Below are positions 1 to 6,078 of a stretch of 41,180 nt of DNA, piece by piece. The stretch lies in the NCBI GenBank assembly GCA_017849555.1, contig JAFIGU010000113.1, positions 1 to 41,180 on the forward strand. Reading direction: 5' to 3'. A program made the translations under genes and the position numbers. Numbering within the stretch: position 1 is the first letter of the stretch; every line of letters starts with the position of its first letter. The notes under the pieces were generated by a model. That model worked only from the letters and a program-made list of their open reading frames with translations. It made no database searches and was not told the DNA's origin. The DNA is from Sphingomonas sp. GTDB lineage: Bacteria; Pseudomonadota; Alphaproteobacteria; Sphingomonadales; Sphingomonadaceae.

Positions 1-230
1 CGTGGCGCGGGAGTCCAGCCGTGTCGAGGCGTGGGGGTCCAGCCGTGTCGAGGCGTGGGGGTACAGCCGTGTCGAGGCGCGGGGGTCCAGCAGTGTCGAG
101 GCGCGGGGGTACAGCAGTGTCGTGGCGCGGGAGTCCAGCCGTGTCGTGGCGCGGGGGTACAGCAGTGTCGTGGCGTGGGAGTCCAGCAGTGTCGTGGCGT
201 GGGGGTCCAGCCGTGTCGAGGCGTGGGGTT
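1..230 (+). repeat. 24-bp tandem repeat, nine full units plus a partial tenth
   Basis: Nine consecutive 24-base units run from 1 to 216, and a tenth (217-~230) breaks down after 13 bases. Nineteen of the 24 positions are invariant. Positions 3 (A/T), 8 (C/T), 12 (A/G), 15 (C/A) and 20 (C/A) are each two-state, and the states combine differently from unit to unit. The array may begin before the window. It lies inside the reading frame of the first gene and encodes an eight-residue repeat. All five variable positions change the amino acid (V/E, R/W, G/E, S/Y, R/S), and no silent position varies. Confidence 0.97.
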
Positions 231-718
231 ATTCAATGCTTCAAGCCCGCGGCCGCTATGTGACCGCGAAGGCCGCCGCGACCGTCTGCGTCAACCTGTG
301 GGAGGACGCGAAATGCGACGGTGGGCGCCAACAGGTGATCGAAATGACCACCCCGCAAAACTGGTGCGATTATTATGGGGTCCGCGTCGAAGACGGTTGC
401 GCAATCGTCTACAAGGCGGTCGGCGAAGGCTACGTCTCGCATTGGGGGGTCGCTTATAAGCCTGGCACGATGCCGACCGACGGTAAGTGGGACGGTCGCA
501 AGCGTGAATGCTCCGCCGGCGGTGGGCTTAACTTCTCGCCGACGGTCGATCACACGCATGAATTCGTCAACGCGCCGAAGCACTACCTGGAATGCCGCAT
601 CCGGCTTGACGACATGGTCGTGCACTTCGGCGGCAGCTACCCGCAAAAGTGCTGCGCTCGCGAGGTCGTCGCGCCGCTGATCGAGGTCGATCGCGACGGA
701 AAGCCAATTACCGCCTGA
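2..718 (+). CDS. Phage protein with octapeptide repeats, left end outside window
   Basis: The 5' end is cut by the window edge, so the true start is unknown. Residues 1-77 are an eight-residue repeat of the type S-S/Y-S-R/S-V-x-A-x-x, expected to form a regular beta-solenoid-like coil. Residues ~85-238 form a separate globular domain. Its readable features are a WCDYYGV segment, an RKRECSAGGGLNFSP segment and a C-terminal EVDRDGKPI segment. From memory, this repeat-plus-domain layout occurs in actinobacterial and other phage genomes (DUF7666-like), but I could not search for it. The function is unknown. A stop at 716-718 is followed two bases later by the hammerhead ribozyme. Frame choice is supported because the C-terminal part reads as a coherent protein. 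Confidence 0.8.
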   Translation: MARESSRVEAWGSSRVEAWGYSRVEARGSSSVEARGYSSVVARESSRVVARGYSSVVAWESSSVVAWGSSRVEAWGYSMLQARGRYVTAKAAATVCVNLWEDAKCDGGRQQVIEMTTPQNWCDYYGVRVEDGCAIVYKAVGEGYVSHWGVAYKPGTMPTDGKWDGRKRECSAGGGLNFSPTVDHTHEFVNAPKHYLECRIRLDDMVVHFGGSYPQKCCAREVVAPLIEVDRDGKPITA

Positions 719-720
719 AA

Positions 721-792
721 GCCGAAACACCCTCTCAGGTGTGGAGCCTGAGAGGGTGTCGTCCCGCGGTTGCGCGCGGGGCCTGATGAGGC
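721..792 (+). ncRNA. Type II hammerhead self-cleaving ribozyme
   Basis: All parts of the hammerhead fold are present, permuted so that helix II is the open one (type II). The core GAA is at 724-726. Helix III runs 727-739 with 747-759, 13 perfect pairs including the required A15.1-U16.1 pair, with a 7-nt loop. The cleavage-site nucleotide H17 is C760 (a GUC triplet), so cleavage is predicted between 760 and 761. Helix I pairs 761-768 with 775-782 (8 pairs, one G-U) around a 6-nt loop. The second core strand CTGATGA is at 783-789. Helix II is 790-792 with 721-723 (GGC/GCC, 3 pairs). It starts two bases after the stop codon of the repeat protein and ends 36 bases before the next start codon. 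Cleavage would separate the two messages and leave the downstream RNA with a 5' hairpin. The short open helix II is the only weak point. Confidence 0.92.
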
Positions 793-828
793 AGCTCCTC
801 TTTTACCCGGATTGTGGAGATTCGTAAA

Positions 829-1134
829 ATGCGCCAGGCGATCACAACGAAATATTTAGGGCCGACGACATATCGCGGCGCACGTGTGTGGGCTAACTCA
901 GCACGGGGCGCGGTAACGCTGCCGTTCGATTACGAGCTGGGAGTCGACGGCATGCACGCGCGGGCCGCGAAGGCGCTTGCTGAAAAGCTCGGCTGGAATG
1001 GGCTGTGGATCGCGGGCGGTGCGCCCGACGAGCGCGGCAACGTCTATGTCTGCACAGGTCGCGGGCCGTGCCGCGGCGATATCGAAGGCGTCGAAGGCTC
1101 CGATTGGTTCACCGTCGAAGCGCAGGACGGCTGA
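829..1134 (+). CDS. Small conserved phage protein, function unknown
   Basis: A 101-residue protein beginning MRQAITTKYLGPT. The ATG at 829 is chosen because GTGGAG at 814-819 makes a Shine-Dalgarno at good spacing. An in-frame GTG at 814 would place the start inside that site. The N-terminal I-T-K-Y-L-G-P-T, a central VTLPFDYEL, and the following A-A-K-A-L-A-E-K-L-GW helix are typical of a small phage protein seen in many proteobacterial prophages. No catalytic motif is visible. Its mRNA leader carries the 3' half of the hammerhead ribozyme, so ribozyme cleavage would set the 5' end of this message. A terminator follows at 1286. Confidence 0.75.
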   Translation: MRQAITTKYLGPTTYRGARVWANSARGAVTLPFDYELGVDGMHARAAKALAEKLGWNGLWIAGGAPDERGNVYVCTGRGPCRGDIEGVEGSDWFTVEAQDG

Positions 1135-1175
1135 CCGATGGTCGTTCACTCGACAGGTCTATTTCCGCTCAACCC

Positions 1176-1257
1176 GTGGAGTCACCCGCCATGATGCGGG
1201 GGCTAGCCTGCCTCCCGACGCTAGCTGAAGATCAGGAAAATATCTGACCAGCTCCAC
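1176..1257 (+). other. Possible structured RNA between two phage genes
   Basis: In the gap 1135-1406 a closing helix GTGGAG/CTCCAC (1176-1181 with 1252-1257) encloses three smaller hairpins: CCCGC/GCGGG (1185-1189, 1196-1200), GCTAGC/GCTAGC (1202-1207, 1220-1225) and TCAG/CTGA (1232-1235, 1244-1247). This is compatible with a multi-branched RNA but matches no riboswitch or ribozyme class I know. It could be chance pairing in GC-rich DNA. Confidence 0.3.
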
Positions 1258-1285
1258 AGCGCGGGCTCCTCCCACCGCGCCACCT

Positions 1286-1319
1286 GAGCCCGTCGCAGCG
1301 ATGCGGCGGGCTCTTTATT
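1286..1319 (+). terminator. Rho-independent terminator
   Basis: A 12-bp stem pairs 1286-1297 with 1302-1313 (one G-T pair) around a GCGA tetraloop, followed by CTTTATT. It ends transcription coming from the left, separating the repeat-protein and small-gene unit from the RuvC-led early operon. Confidence 0.8.
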
Positions 1320-1320
1320 G

Positions 1321-1356
1321 TGGTGCTAATCTGGTGCTAAATATCTTGTGCGAATC
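1321..1356 (+). promoter_or_regulatory. Repeated GGTGCTAA sites and TGTGCGAATC motif upstream of RuvC gene
   Basis: Two direct copies of GGTGCTAA begin at 1322 and 1333, 11 bases apart (about one helical turn). They are followed by TGTGCGAATC at 1347-1356, about 50 bases before the RuvC start. Both motifs recur upstream of the gene at 5625. In inverted orientation, the double site also recurs at the 3' end of the integrase gene. A phage regulator operator or recombinase arm site is inferred. Confidence 0.5.
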
Positions 1357-1406
1357 ACTAACGAAGCGTAGCGTTTCTACGACTCGCAATGTGATTCGGA
1401 AGTGTG

Positions 1407-1862
1407 ATGTCCCACACAATACTTTTTTCAGCCGACCCAGGCACGACAGGCGCCATCGCTGAGTTTCGCGACGGGGCGCTGCACACCGTGCACGATCCGG
1501 TCGACGCCTCGCTCGCTCGACCATTGGCCGACCTTCTCGTCGAAGCGATGGGCGATCCGTTCAACGACGTTTCGATCGCGATCGAGAAGGTCAACGGCAT
1601 GCCGGGGCAGAGCGGCCCGGCCAGCTTCAACTTCGGCAAGGGCTTCGGCGCCATGCTTGGTGTCTGCCTCGCGCTCGGGATCGAGCCGACGCTCGTTCAC
1701 TCCTCGGTGTGGAAACAGGCTGTGGGCCTGCGCGGGCTGGCAAAGGCCGCGTCGAAAGACCTCGCAGCCGCGACCTTCCCAGCCTTCGCCGATCGCTTTC
1801 TGAAGTGGCGACCAGACAAGGCCGAAGCGGCTTTGATAGGTTTTTGGGCGATGCAGCAATGA
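1407..1862 (+). CDS. RuvC-like Holliday junction resolvase (phage type)
   Basis: A 151-residue protein of the RNase H-fold RuvC family, which cuts four-way DNA junctions made during phage recombination and replication. The expected acidic residues are readable (ATG-initiated numbering): D10 in the N-terminal ADPGTTGA strand, E60 in AIEKVNGMPGQ, and D137/E140 in the C-terminal PDKAEAALIG. The segment SGPASFNFGKGFG is characteristic of the phage branch. The ATG at 1407 follows GGAAG at 1398; a GTG at 1404 directly in front is the alternative. Its stop overlaps the start of the next gene (ATGA), so the two are translationally coupled. It heads the early operon. Confidence 0.85.
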   Translation: MSHTILFSADPGTTGAIAEFRDGALHTVHDPVDASLARPLADLLVEAMGDPFNDVSIAIEKVNGMPGQSGPASFNFGKGFGAMLGVCLALGIEPTLVHSSVWKQAVGLRGLAKAASKDLAAATFPAFADRFLKWRPDKAEAALIGFWAMQQ

Positions 1863-2188
1863 GCGAGCTTTGCCCCCATTGCGGTTACGACCTCGTGCTC
1901 GACCGCTCGATCATCGTTGACGGGATCGAATATGATCCGCGCGGCGACGTTCGTTGGAACGGCCAGCGGGTCCAGCTCACCTCGACGATGCATTTCCTGC
2001 TCGGCACGCTCCTCAAGGAGCGCGGGCGCTGGCTGACCTCGTGGCTGCTCGCCGAGCGCATCGGCGCTGACGAGTTAGACAACCCGACCAACAATGTCAG
2101 CGTCCACATCTGGAAGCTGCGCAGGGCCATGCCCGGCGCGCCGATCCGTTCGAAATATCGCCTTGGATATCGTTGGGGAGACGAGTGA
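1859..2188 (+). CDS. Winged-helix DNA-binding protein, OmpR/PhoB effector type without receiver
   Basis: A 109-residue protein. It opens with a CPHC motif (residues 5-8), possibly half a zinc ribbon. The rest is a Trans_reg_C-like winged helix, with a recognisable LTSTMHFLLGTLL helix, an NNVSVHIWKLRRAM recognition helix and a YRLGYRW wing. A two-component response regulator would carry a receiver domain; none is present here. The start is fixed by the 4-base ATGA overlap with the RuvC gene. A role in phage transcription or replication control is inferred from the fold and position. Confidence 0.75.
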   Translation: MSELCPHCGYDLVLDRSIIVDGIEYDPRGDVRWNGQRVQLTSTMHFLLGTLLKERGRWLTSWLLAERIGADELDNPTNNVSVHIWKLRRAMPGAPIRSKYRLGYRWGDE

Positions 2189-2349
2189 TGAGCCGCTACG
2201 ACATCACGCATCGCGACGGGCGCGAACGCGCCGAAGCAGGTTTCGAGACTGACCGCCTGTCGGGGCTCGGCCTGCTCGCATGGTGGGCGTTCATCTTGTT
2301 GTGCAGCTTCGGCATCTGGTTCGCGATCATCGTTCAGGTGGTGTCGTGA
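2188..2349 (+). CDS. Small membrane protein
   Basis: A 53-residue protein overlapping the previous stop by one base (TGATG). The N-terminal ~28 residues are charged (RYDITHRDGRERAE). Residues ~29-50 form one hydrophobic helix with several W and F residues (LLAWWAFILLCSFGIWFAII). This is typical of the tiny single-pass proteins in phage early operons; no function can be assigned. Support is the tight spacing, the clean helix and a stop that overlaps the next gene. Confidence 0.6.
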   Translation: MSRYDITHRDGRERAEAGFETDRLSGLGLLAWWAFILLCSFGIWFAIIVQVVS

Positions 2350-2351
2350 GC

Positions 2352-3533
2352 ATGACGACCACAACCCCCGCTGCGGTAGAGCGGCAGTTCCGTAAGCGCC
2401 CGGTGGTGATCGAGGCGGTGCGCTTCGATGGCATCGAGAATGTCGATGACGGCCGCGAGCCGATGTTCGATGGCTCGTTCATCGCGCCTGATTGGCTGCT
2501 CGTCGCGCTGGCGGGAGCGGAAGGTCATCCGGGCTCCGCGTGGACCGCTTGCGCTACGCCGGAGAGCAAGACGCTCGATTGCCTCGCGATTGGCACGCTG
2601 GAAGGCAATCACATCGCGATGCCCGGTGACTGGATCATTCGCGGCGTGAAGGGCGAGCTATACCCCTGCAAGCCGGACATCTTCGCAGCGACATATGAAC
2701 CCGCCGCCCTAACCCCACCCGCGGCGCCTGAAATACCCGCTGGGATGAAGTTGGTGCCTGTCGATCTGACAGAACTTCACCTCTTGGCGGCCCACGACGC
2801 GATGGTGAGGTTCAAGCCCGACACCGTGCGCGGCAAACCGGTCTTTGAGGCATTGCAAGAAGTATGGTCCGCGTTGCTCGCCTACACCCCTACCGCTCGA
2901 CCCGCGACGGCGGGAGAGGTGGAGCGGGCGCGCCAGATGCTGGATGAGCGCGGTATCGGCCCGGATACGCTGCACGGCCCGTATGTCGGTCACGAGGATG
3001 TTGTTCTGACCGTTGCCGCCGCCCTCGCGTCCGATCGTGGCGAGCCCGGCACCGGCTGGGTCTACGATAACGAGGATACCGGCGAGGAATATTCGCCGAA
3101 CCATCCGATCGAGAGCGGGGAAACGCCCGACGCGACGAACGTGCGGCGGTCGACCGCGCAGGAGGATCACCTGTGGTCCGAGATGCAGCGGCTGAACGAA
3201 CGCGGCGCGTCCGATCGTGGCGAGATAGAGCGGCTGAACGAAGCCGTGCGGCCGTGGGCGGACTTTCATGGCGAATTGCCCGACTATGACCACCCGCTGC
3301 GCTGCGTGTACGAAAGCGGCATCCAGTACGCGGTCGAGCTGCTCGCCAAGGAACTGAAGGTCGACGACTGGACGCCGTGCGAGGGCACCGAGGAGTTCGA
3401 CGGCGACCTTGGCGGCACGCTCATGAACATCGTGCTGGCCGCGATGCCGAAGGATCAAGACGGCGATCCCATGTGGCCGCAAGACGTTCGCGATGCGCGA
3501 GCAGTCTCGCGAGGCGGCGATGCCAACGCCTAA
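2352..3533 (+). CDS. Phage protein with N-terminal PGDYG-type domain
   Basis: A 393-residue protein. Residues 14-117 match the small phage domain with the signature RPVVIEAVRF (16-25), TLEG (82-85) and GDWIIRGVKGELYPCKPDIF (92-111), followed by AATYE. A proline/alanine linker and a long, acidic, poorly conserved tail follow. The tail contains a repeated segment: AxASDRGE and a nearby GASDRGEIERLNE, with RLNE occurring twice. The reaction is unknown; such proteins are usually annotated only by the domain. The ATG at 2352 is preferred; a GTG at 2346 overlapping the previous TGA is also possible. Helix-like LNERGASDRGEIERLNEA suggests a short coiled coil. Confidence 0.7.
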   Translation: MTTTTPAAVERQFRKRPVVIEAVRFDGIENVDDGREPMFDGSFIAPDWLLVALAGAEGHPGSAWTACATPESKTLDCLAIGTLEGNHIAMPGDWIIRGVKGELYPCKPDIFAATYEPAALTPPAAPEIPAGMKLVPVDLTELHLLAAHDAMVRFKPDTVRGKPVFEALQEVWSALLAYTPTARPATAGEVERARQMLDERGIGPDTLHGPYVGHEDVVLTVAAALASDRGEPGTGWVYDNEDTGEEYSPNHPIESGETPDATNVRRSTAQEDHLWSEMQRLNERGASDRGEIERLNEAVRPWADFHGELPDYDHPLRCVYESGIQYAVELLAKELKVDDWTPCEGTEEFDGDLGGTLMNIVLAAMPKDQDGDPMWPQDVRDARAVSRGGDANA

Positions 3534-3687
3534 AATCCCTGACGCGACGATCGCAGCGATCAAGCACGCGCGGAATACGCGCTGCCCGTGCTGCGGAATG
3601 TTCACCCCGATCAAGCTCATTGCCGCGAAGTACGGCGTCTGTGCCGGAACTGTCTCGCGCATCGCAAACGGAAGGTATCCGAGATGA
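3520..3687 (+). CDS. Small helix-turn-helix protein
   Basis: A 55-residue protein with a CPCC cluster (residues 21-24) and a C-terminal helix-turn-helix, IKLIAAKYGVCAGTVSRIAN, like the DNA-binding segment of phage HNH proteins and small regulators. The ATG at 3520 has GAGGCGG upstream and lies within the end of the preceding gene (overlap 14 bases). An in-frame ATG at 3493 is the alternative. The stop overlaps the next start (ATGA). Confidence 0.55.
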   Translation: MPTPKIPDATIAAIKHARNTRCPCCGMFTPIKLIAAKYGVCAGTVSRIANGRYPR

Positions 3688-3830
3688 AATGCTTTCCCTT
3701 TCTCCATAAGTGGGGTCGCTGGTCCTACTCGCAACGCATGTCGCAGGTTCGCCGCGAGATCACGCTACGTTGCCAGTGCCATAAATGTGGATCGATCAAG
3801 TATCGCCGCGCTCGTAGCGGGTGGTTCTGA
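3684..3830 (+). CDS. Small DUF1660-like zinc-ribbon phage protein
   Basis: A 48-residue protein starting MKCFPFLHKWGRW, with a pair of cysteine knuckles near the C terminus (C33-Q-C35 and C38). The layout of M-K-C, HKWG-W, then a Cys-rich end resembles the DUF1660 prophage family. Function is unknown; metal binding is inferred. It overlaps both neighbours by 1-4 bases. Confidence 0.5.
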   Translation: MKCFPFLHKWGRWSYSQRMSQVRREITLRCQCHKCGSIKYRRARSGWF

Positions 3831-3958
3831 TGATGGACGATATAGCTGCATATGCGCTGATAGCGCTGCAATTGGCGGTCCTGATCCTGCTGCTGGTCAT
3901 CGCGGCGTGCCTGATTAAGTACGGCGTCTACGTCTTCCATCTGATCCCGTCCGCGTGA
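3830..3958 (+). CDS. Tiny single-pass membrane protein
   Basis: A 42-residue protein beginning MMDDIAAYALIALQ. Residues ~8-29 are a strongly hydrophobic helix (LQLAVLILLLVIAACLI) followed by a short basic/aromatic tail. The start codon overlaps the preceding stop and the stop overlaps the next GTG. No function can be inferred. Confidence 0.5.
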   Translation: MMDDIAAYALIALQLAVLILLLVIAACLIKYGVYVFHLIPSA

Positions 3959-4221
3959 TCGATATGGACGACATCACCCGGAAGCGCTGGAATGACCCCG
4001 AGGCCAAGGCCAACGAATTTCGGCCGATGACCGCTATCGATGCAGCGCGTGACCGGATCTCCGATCCCGAAATGCCGGCGATCCGCGCTGCGCTTGTCGT
4101 CCTGATTAAAGAGAATGGGACGACCGCGATGTATCGCGCGGGCAGCGTGACGAACGTCGAGGGCGCCGGCGCGTTTTTCACTGCGGCGCACTGGCTGGCA
4201 GGTAACGAACTCGGTGCTTGA
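3955..4221 (+). CDS. Hypothetical phage protein
   Basis: An 88-residue protein, mostly helical and charged at the N terminus (DDITRKRWNDPEAKANEF), ending in an A-F-F-T-A-A-H-W-L-A helix. I do not recognise it. The GTG at 3955 overlaps the preceding TGA; an ATG at 3964 is an alternative. Its end overlaps the GTG of the helicase gene by 8 bases, so it probably sits in the same operon. Confidence 0.5.
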   Translation: MIDMDDITRKRWNDPEAKANEFRPMTAIDAARDRISDPEMPAIRAALVVLIKENGTTAMYRAGSVTNVEGAGAFFTAAHWLAGNELGA

Positions 4222-5536
4222 CCTCGCCTATCAGGATGAAGGGGCCGCGTTCCTGGCCGATCGACCGCGCGCCGGTCTGTTCGACGCGCCGGGGCTCGGG
4301 AAGACGTGCCAGACGATCAAGGCGCTCGACAAGCTCGGGCTTGAACGCGGCATCATCGTCTGCCCGGCCAGTGTTCGCGACGTATGGGCCAACGAGATCA
4401 AGAAGTTCTCGCGCGTGCCGCGCAAGGTGCTGCGCGGGCGCACGAGCGACGACCTCAACCTGTGGCTTAAGTTCCGCTGCGATATCCTCATCACAAGCTA
4501 CGAGCTTGCGACCCGCTGGGAAAAAGAATTGTCGCGCGATTTCCGCGACTTCACGGTGTGGGACGAAGCCCATTATTTGAAAAGCTTCGACAGCCAGCGC
4601 ACACGCAGGGCCCTCGGGTCGAGGTGCGACGGACAATTCGGCTACGGCCGCTGGGGCGCCTATTCGTGGCTAACGACGGGCACCCCGATGGCAAACGACC
4701 CGTCCGATATCTGGACGTGGCTGCGATATGTACAGGGCACAAACCTCACCTTTCGCCAGTTCACCGCGCGCTATTTCGTCGCGGAGAGCGGCGGCTTCTC
4801 GACCAAATACATCCCGAGGCGTGAAACGCTCGACGAGCTGAAAGCGCTGATCCGCAAATATTCGCTGCGTCGAACGCTTGACGACGTGGGACTCGACCTT
4901 CCGCCGATCTGGATCACCACACAGGAGATCGAGGGTAACACCGCGGAGATCAACGCGCTGCTGCGCGCGCATCCGGGTCTCGACAAGACGATCCTCGATG
5001 CGGTCGACAAGGGCGGGCTGACGTTCCTCGACCACGCCTCGATATCATCGTTGCGCCGCCTCGTCGGTGAGGCCAAGGCGCCGGTGTTCGCCAAGCAGTT
5101 GATCGACGAACTGGCCGGCGGGCTCGACAAGATTGTCGTCTTCTGCGCGCACACCGCCCCGGTCGAAATCCTGCAACTGGCGCTAGACGTCGCAGGGATC
5201 AAGAACGTCGCGATCACAGGCTCGACCCCGCCTGACAAGCGCGGTCCGATCGTCGAGGCGTTTCAGAACGACCCTGAGTGCCGTGTGTTTATCGGCAATA
5301 TCCGGGCGGCGGGCGAGGGGCTGACGCTCACCGCGGCGAACCAGCTCGTCATGCTCGAACAGGACTGGTCCCCGGCGAAAAACGCCCAGGCGATCAAGCG
5401 CATCCATCGCATCGGGCAGAACCGCCACGTCCATGTCCGGTTCGTTTCCCTTGCAAAATCAATCGATGAGCAGGTCTCGACGGCGGTGGCGAAGAAGACG
5501 CAGAGCATCGTCACCGTGCAGGGTTCCGACCTCTAA
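4214..5536 (+). CDS. SNF2-family DNA-dependent ATPase/helicase
   Basis: A 440-residue two-lobe superfamily 2 ATPase, compact and without accessory domains, as in phage SNF2 proteins. Motif I is GLGKT (27-31), motif II is DEAH (117-120), motif III is TGTP (155-158) and motif VI is RIHRIGQ (396-402). RIGQ is the SNF2 hallmark separating it from ordinary DEAD helicases. It likely remodels or translocates on DNA during phage replication or recombination. The GTG start at 4214 lies inside the previous gene. It stands just before the nuclease/ssDNA-binding module. Confidence 0.9.
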   Translation: MLDLAYQDEGAAFLADRPRAGLFDAPGLGKTCQTIKALDKLGLERGIIVCPASVRDVWANEIKKFSRVPRKVLRGRTSDDLNLWLKFRCDILITSYELATRWEKELSRDFRDFTVWDEAHYLKSFDSQRTRRALGSRCDGQFGYGRWGAYSWLTTGTPMANDPSDIWTWLRYVQGTNLTFRQFTARYFVAESGGFSTKYIPRRETLDELKALIRKYSLRRTLDDVGLDLPPIWITTQEIEGNTAEINALLRAHPGLDKTILDAVDKGGLTFLDHASISSLRRLVGEAKAPVFAKQLIDELAGGLDKIVVFCAHTAPVEILQLALDVAGIKNVAITGSTPPDKRGPIVEAFQNDPECRVFIGNIRAAGEGLTLTAANQLVMLEQDWSPAKNAQAIKRIHRIGQNRHVHVRFVSLAKSIDEQVSTAVAKKTQSIVTVQGSDL

Positions 5537-5577
5537 TTTTCGCTATTGCTGCTCGCCCCGAGCGGGTTTAACATCCC

Positions 5578-5600
5578 TGTGCGAATCGGTGCTAACCGAT
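5578..5600 (+). promoter_or_regulatory. Palindromic operator candidate with shared phage motifs
   Basis: In the 88-base gap before the next gene, TGTGCGAATC (5578-5587) repeats the motif at 1347. It runs into the perfect inverted repeat ATCGGT-gcta-ACCGAT (5585-5600), which contains GGTGCTAA (5588-5595). The arrangement suggests a second early promoter under the same regulator as the RuvC operon. Confidence 0.5.
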
Positions 5601-5624
5601 CCCGAAAACCCCACGGAGAACCCC

Positions 5625-6065
5625 ATGGCAAAGTACACTTTCACCGTTGAGAGCGACATTCTCGGCGAGGTGGTCGATTTCATAAACGCCGCGTCTTCTG
5701 ATGCCCGGTCGCCATCAACACAGGCATCCGAACCCGTCGTTGACGCCGTTGAGCCCGAAACCGAGACCCCGAAACCCGCGCGCAAGACGCGCGAACGCAA
5801 AGCCGCCCCGGCCGCTGAGCCCGAAGCTCAGAGCGAAGCCGCTGCCGACGCAAAGGCCGAAGCCGCCGCGGCAGTCGAAACCGGCGAGGCCGACGAGCCC
5901 GTCACCGTCCAGATGGTCAAGGACAAGGCCGCCGACCTGATGCGCGCCGACGCCGCCAACGGGCCGAAGATCAAGGCGGTGCTGACGCAGTACGGGAAGC
6001 AGACCTTCTCGCAACTCGAAGGCGAAGACGTCGCCAACTTCTACGCCGAGCTTGAGAACCTCTGA
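5625..6065 (+). CDS. Phage recombination-module accessory protein
   Basis: A 146-residue protein with a good Shine-Dalgarno (GGAGAA at 5615). Three parts are visible: a short conserved N terminus (MAKYTFTVESDI), a long low-complexity Ala/Glu/Pro linker (~35-90), and a compact C-terminal helix pair (~95-146) reading MVKDKAADLM, then VLTQYGKQTFSQL. Similar C-termini occur in phage proteins often carried over as rRNA-biogenesis Rrp5-like annotations, always near exonuclease and ssDNA-binding genes. Its role is unproven; it may be an adaptor between those two proteins. Confidence 0.6.
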   Translation: MAKYTFTVESDILGEVVDFINAASSDARSPSTQASEPVVDAVEPETETPKPARKTRERKAAPAAEPEAQSEAAADAKAEAAAAVETGEADEPVTVQMVKDKAADLMRADAANGPKIKAVLTQYGKQTFSQLEGEDVANFYAELENL

Positions 6066-6078
6066 GGAGGGACGTGCG

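Noticed and set aside
1..230. CRISPR array
   Set aside because: Units are contiguous with no unique spacers and lie in an open coding frame.
1225..1231. Second hammerhead core (CTGAAGA)
   Set aside because: No GAAA partner or cleavage triplet in a workable position and no helix I or III around it.
1135..1320. Cobalamin or other known riboswitch; left attachment site with a tRNA piece
   Set aside because: No conserved riboswitch boxes, and no stretch matching tRNA-Val was found.
3827..3833. Hammerhead core CTGATGA at a gene junction
   Set aside because: It is only the overlap of a stop and a start codon; no flanking helices or GAAA strand.
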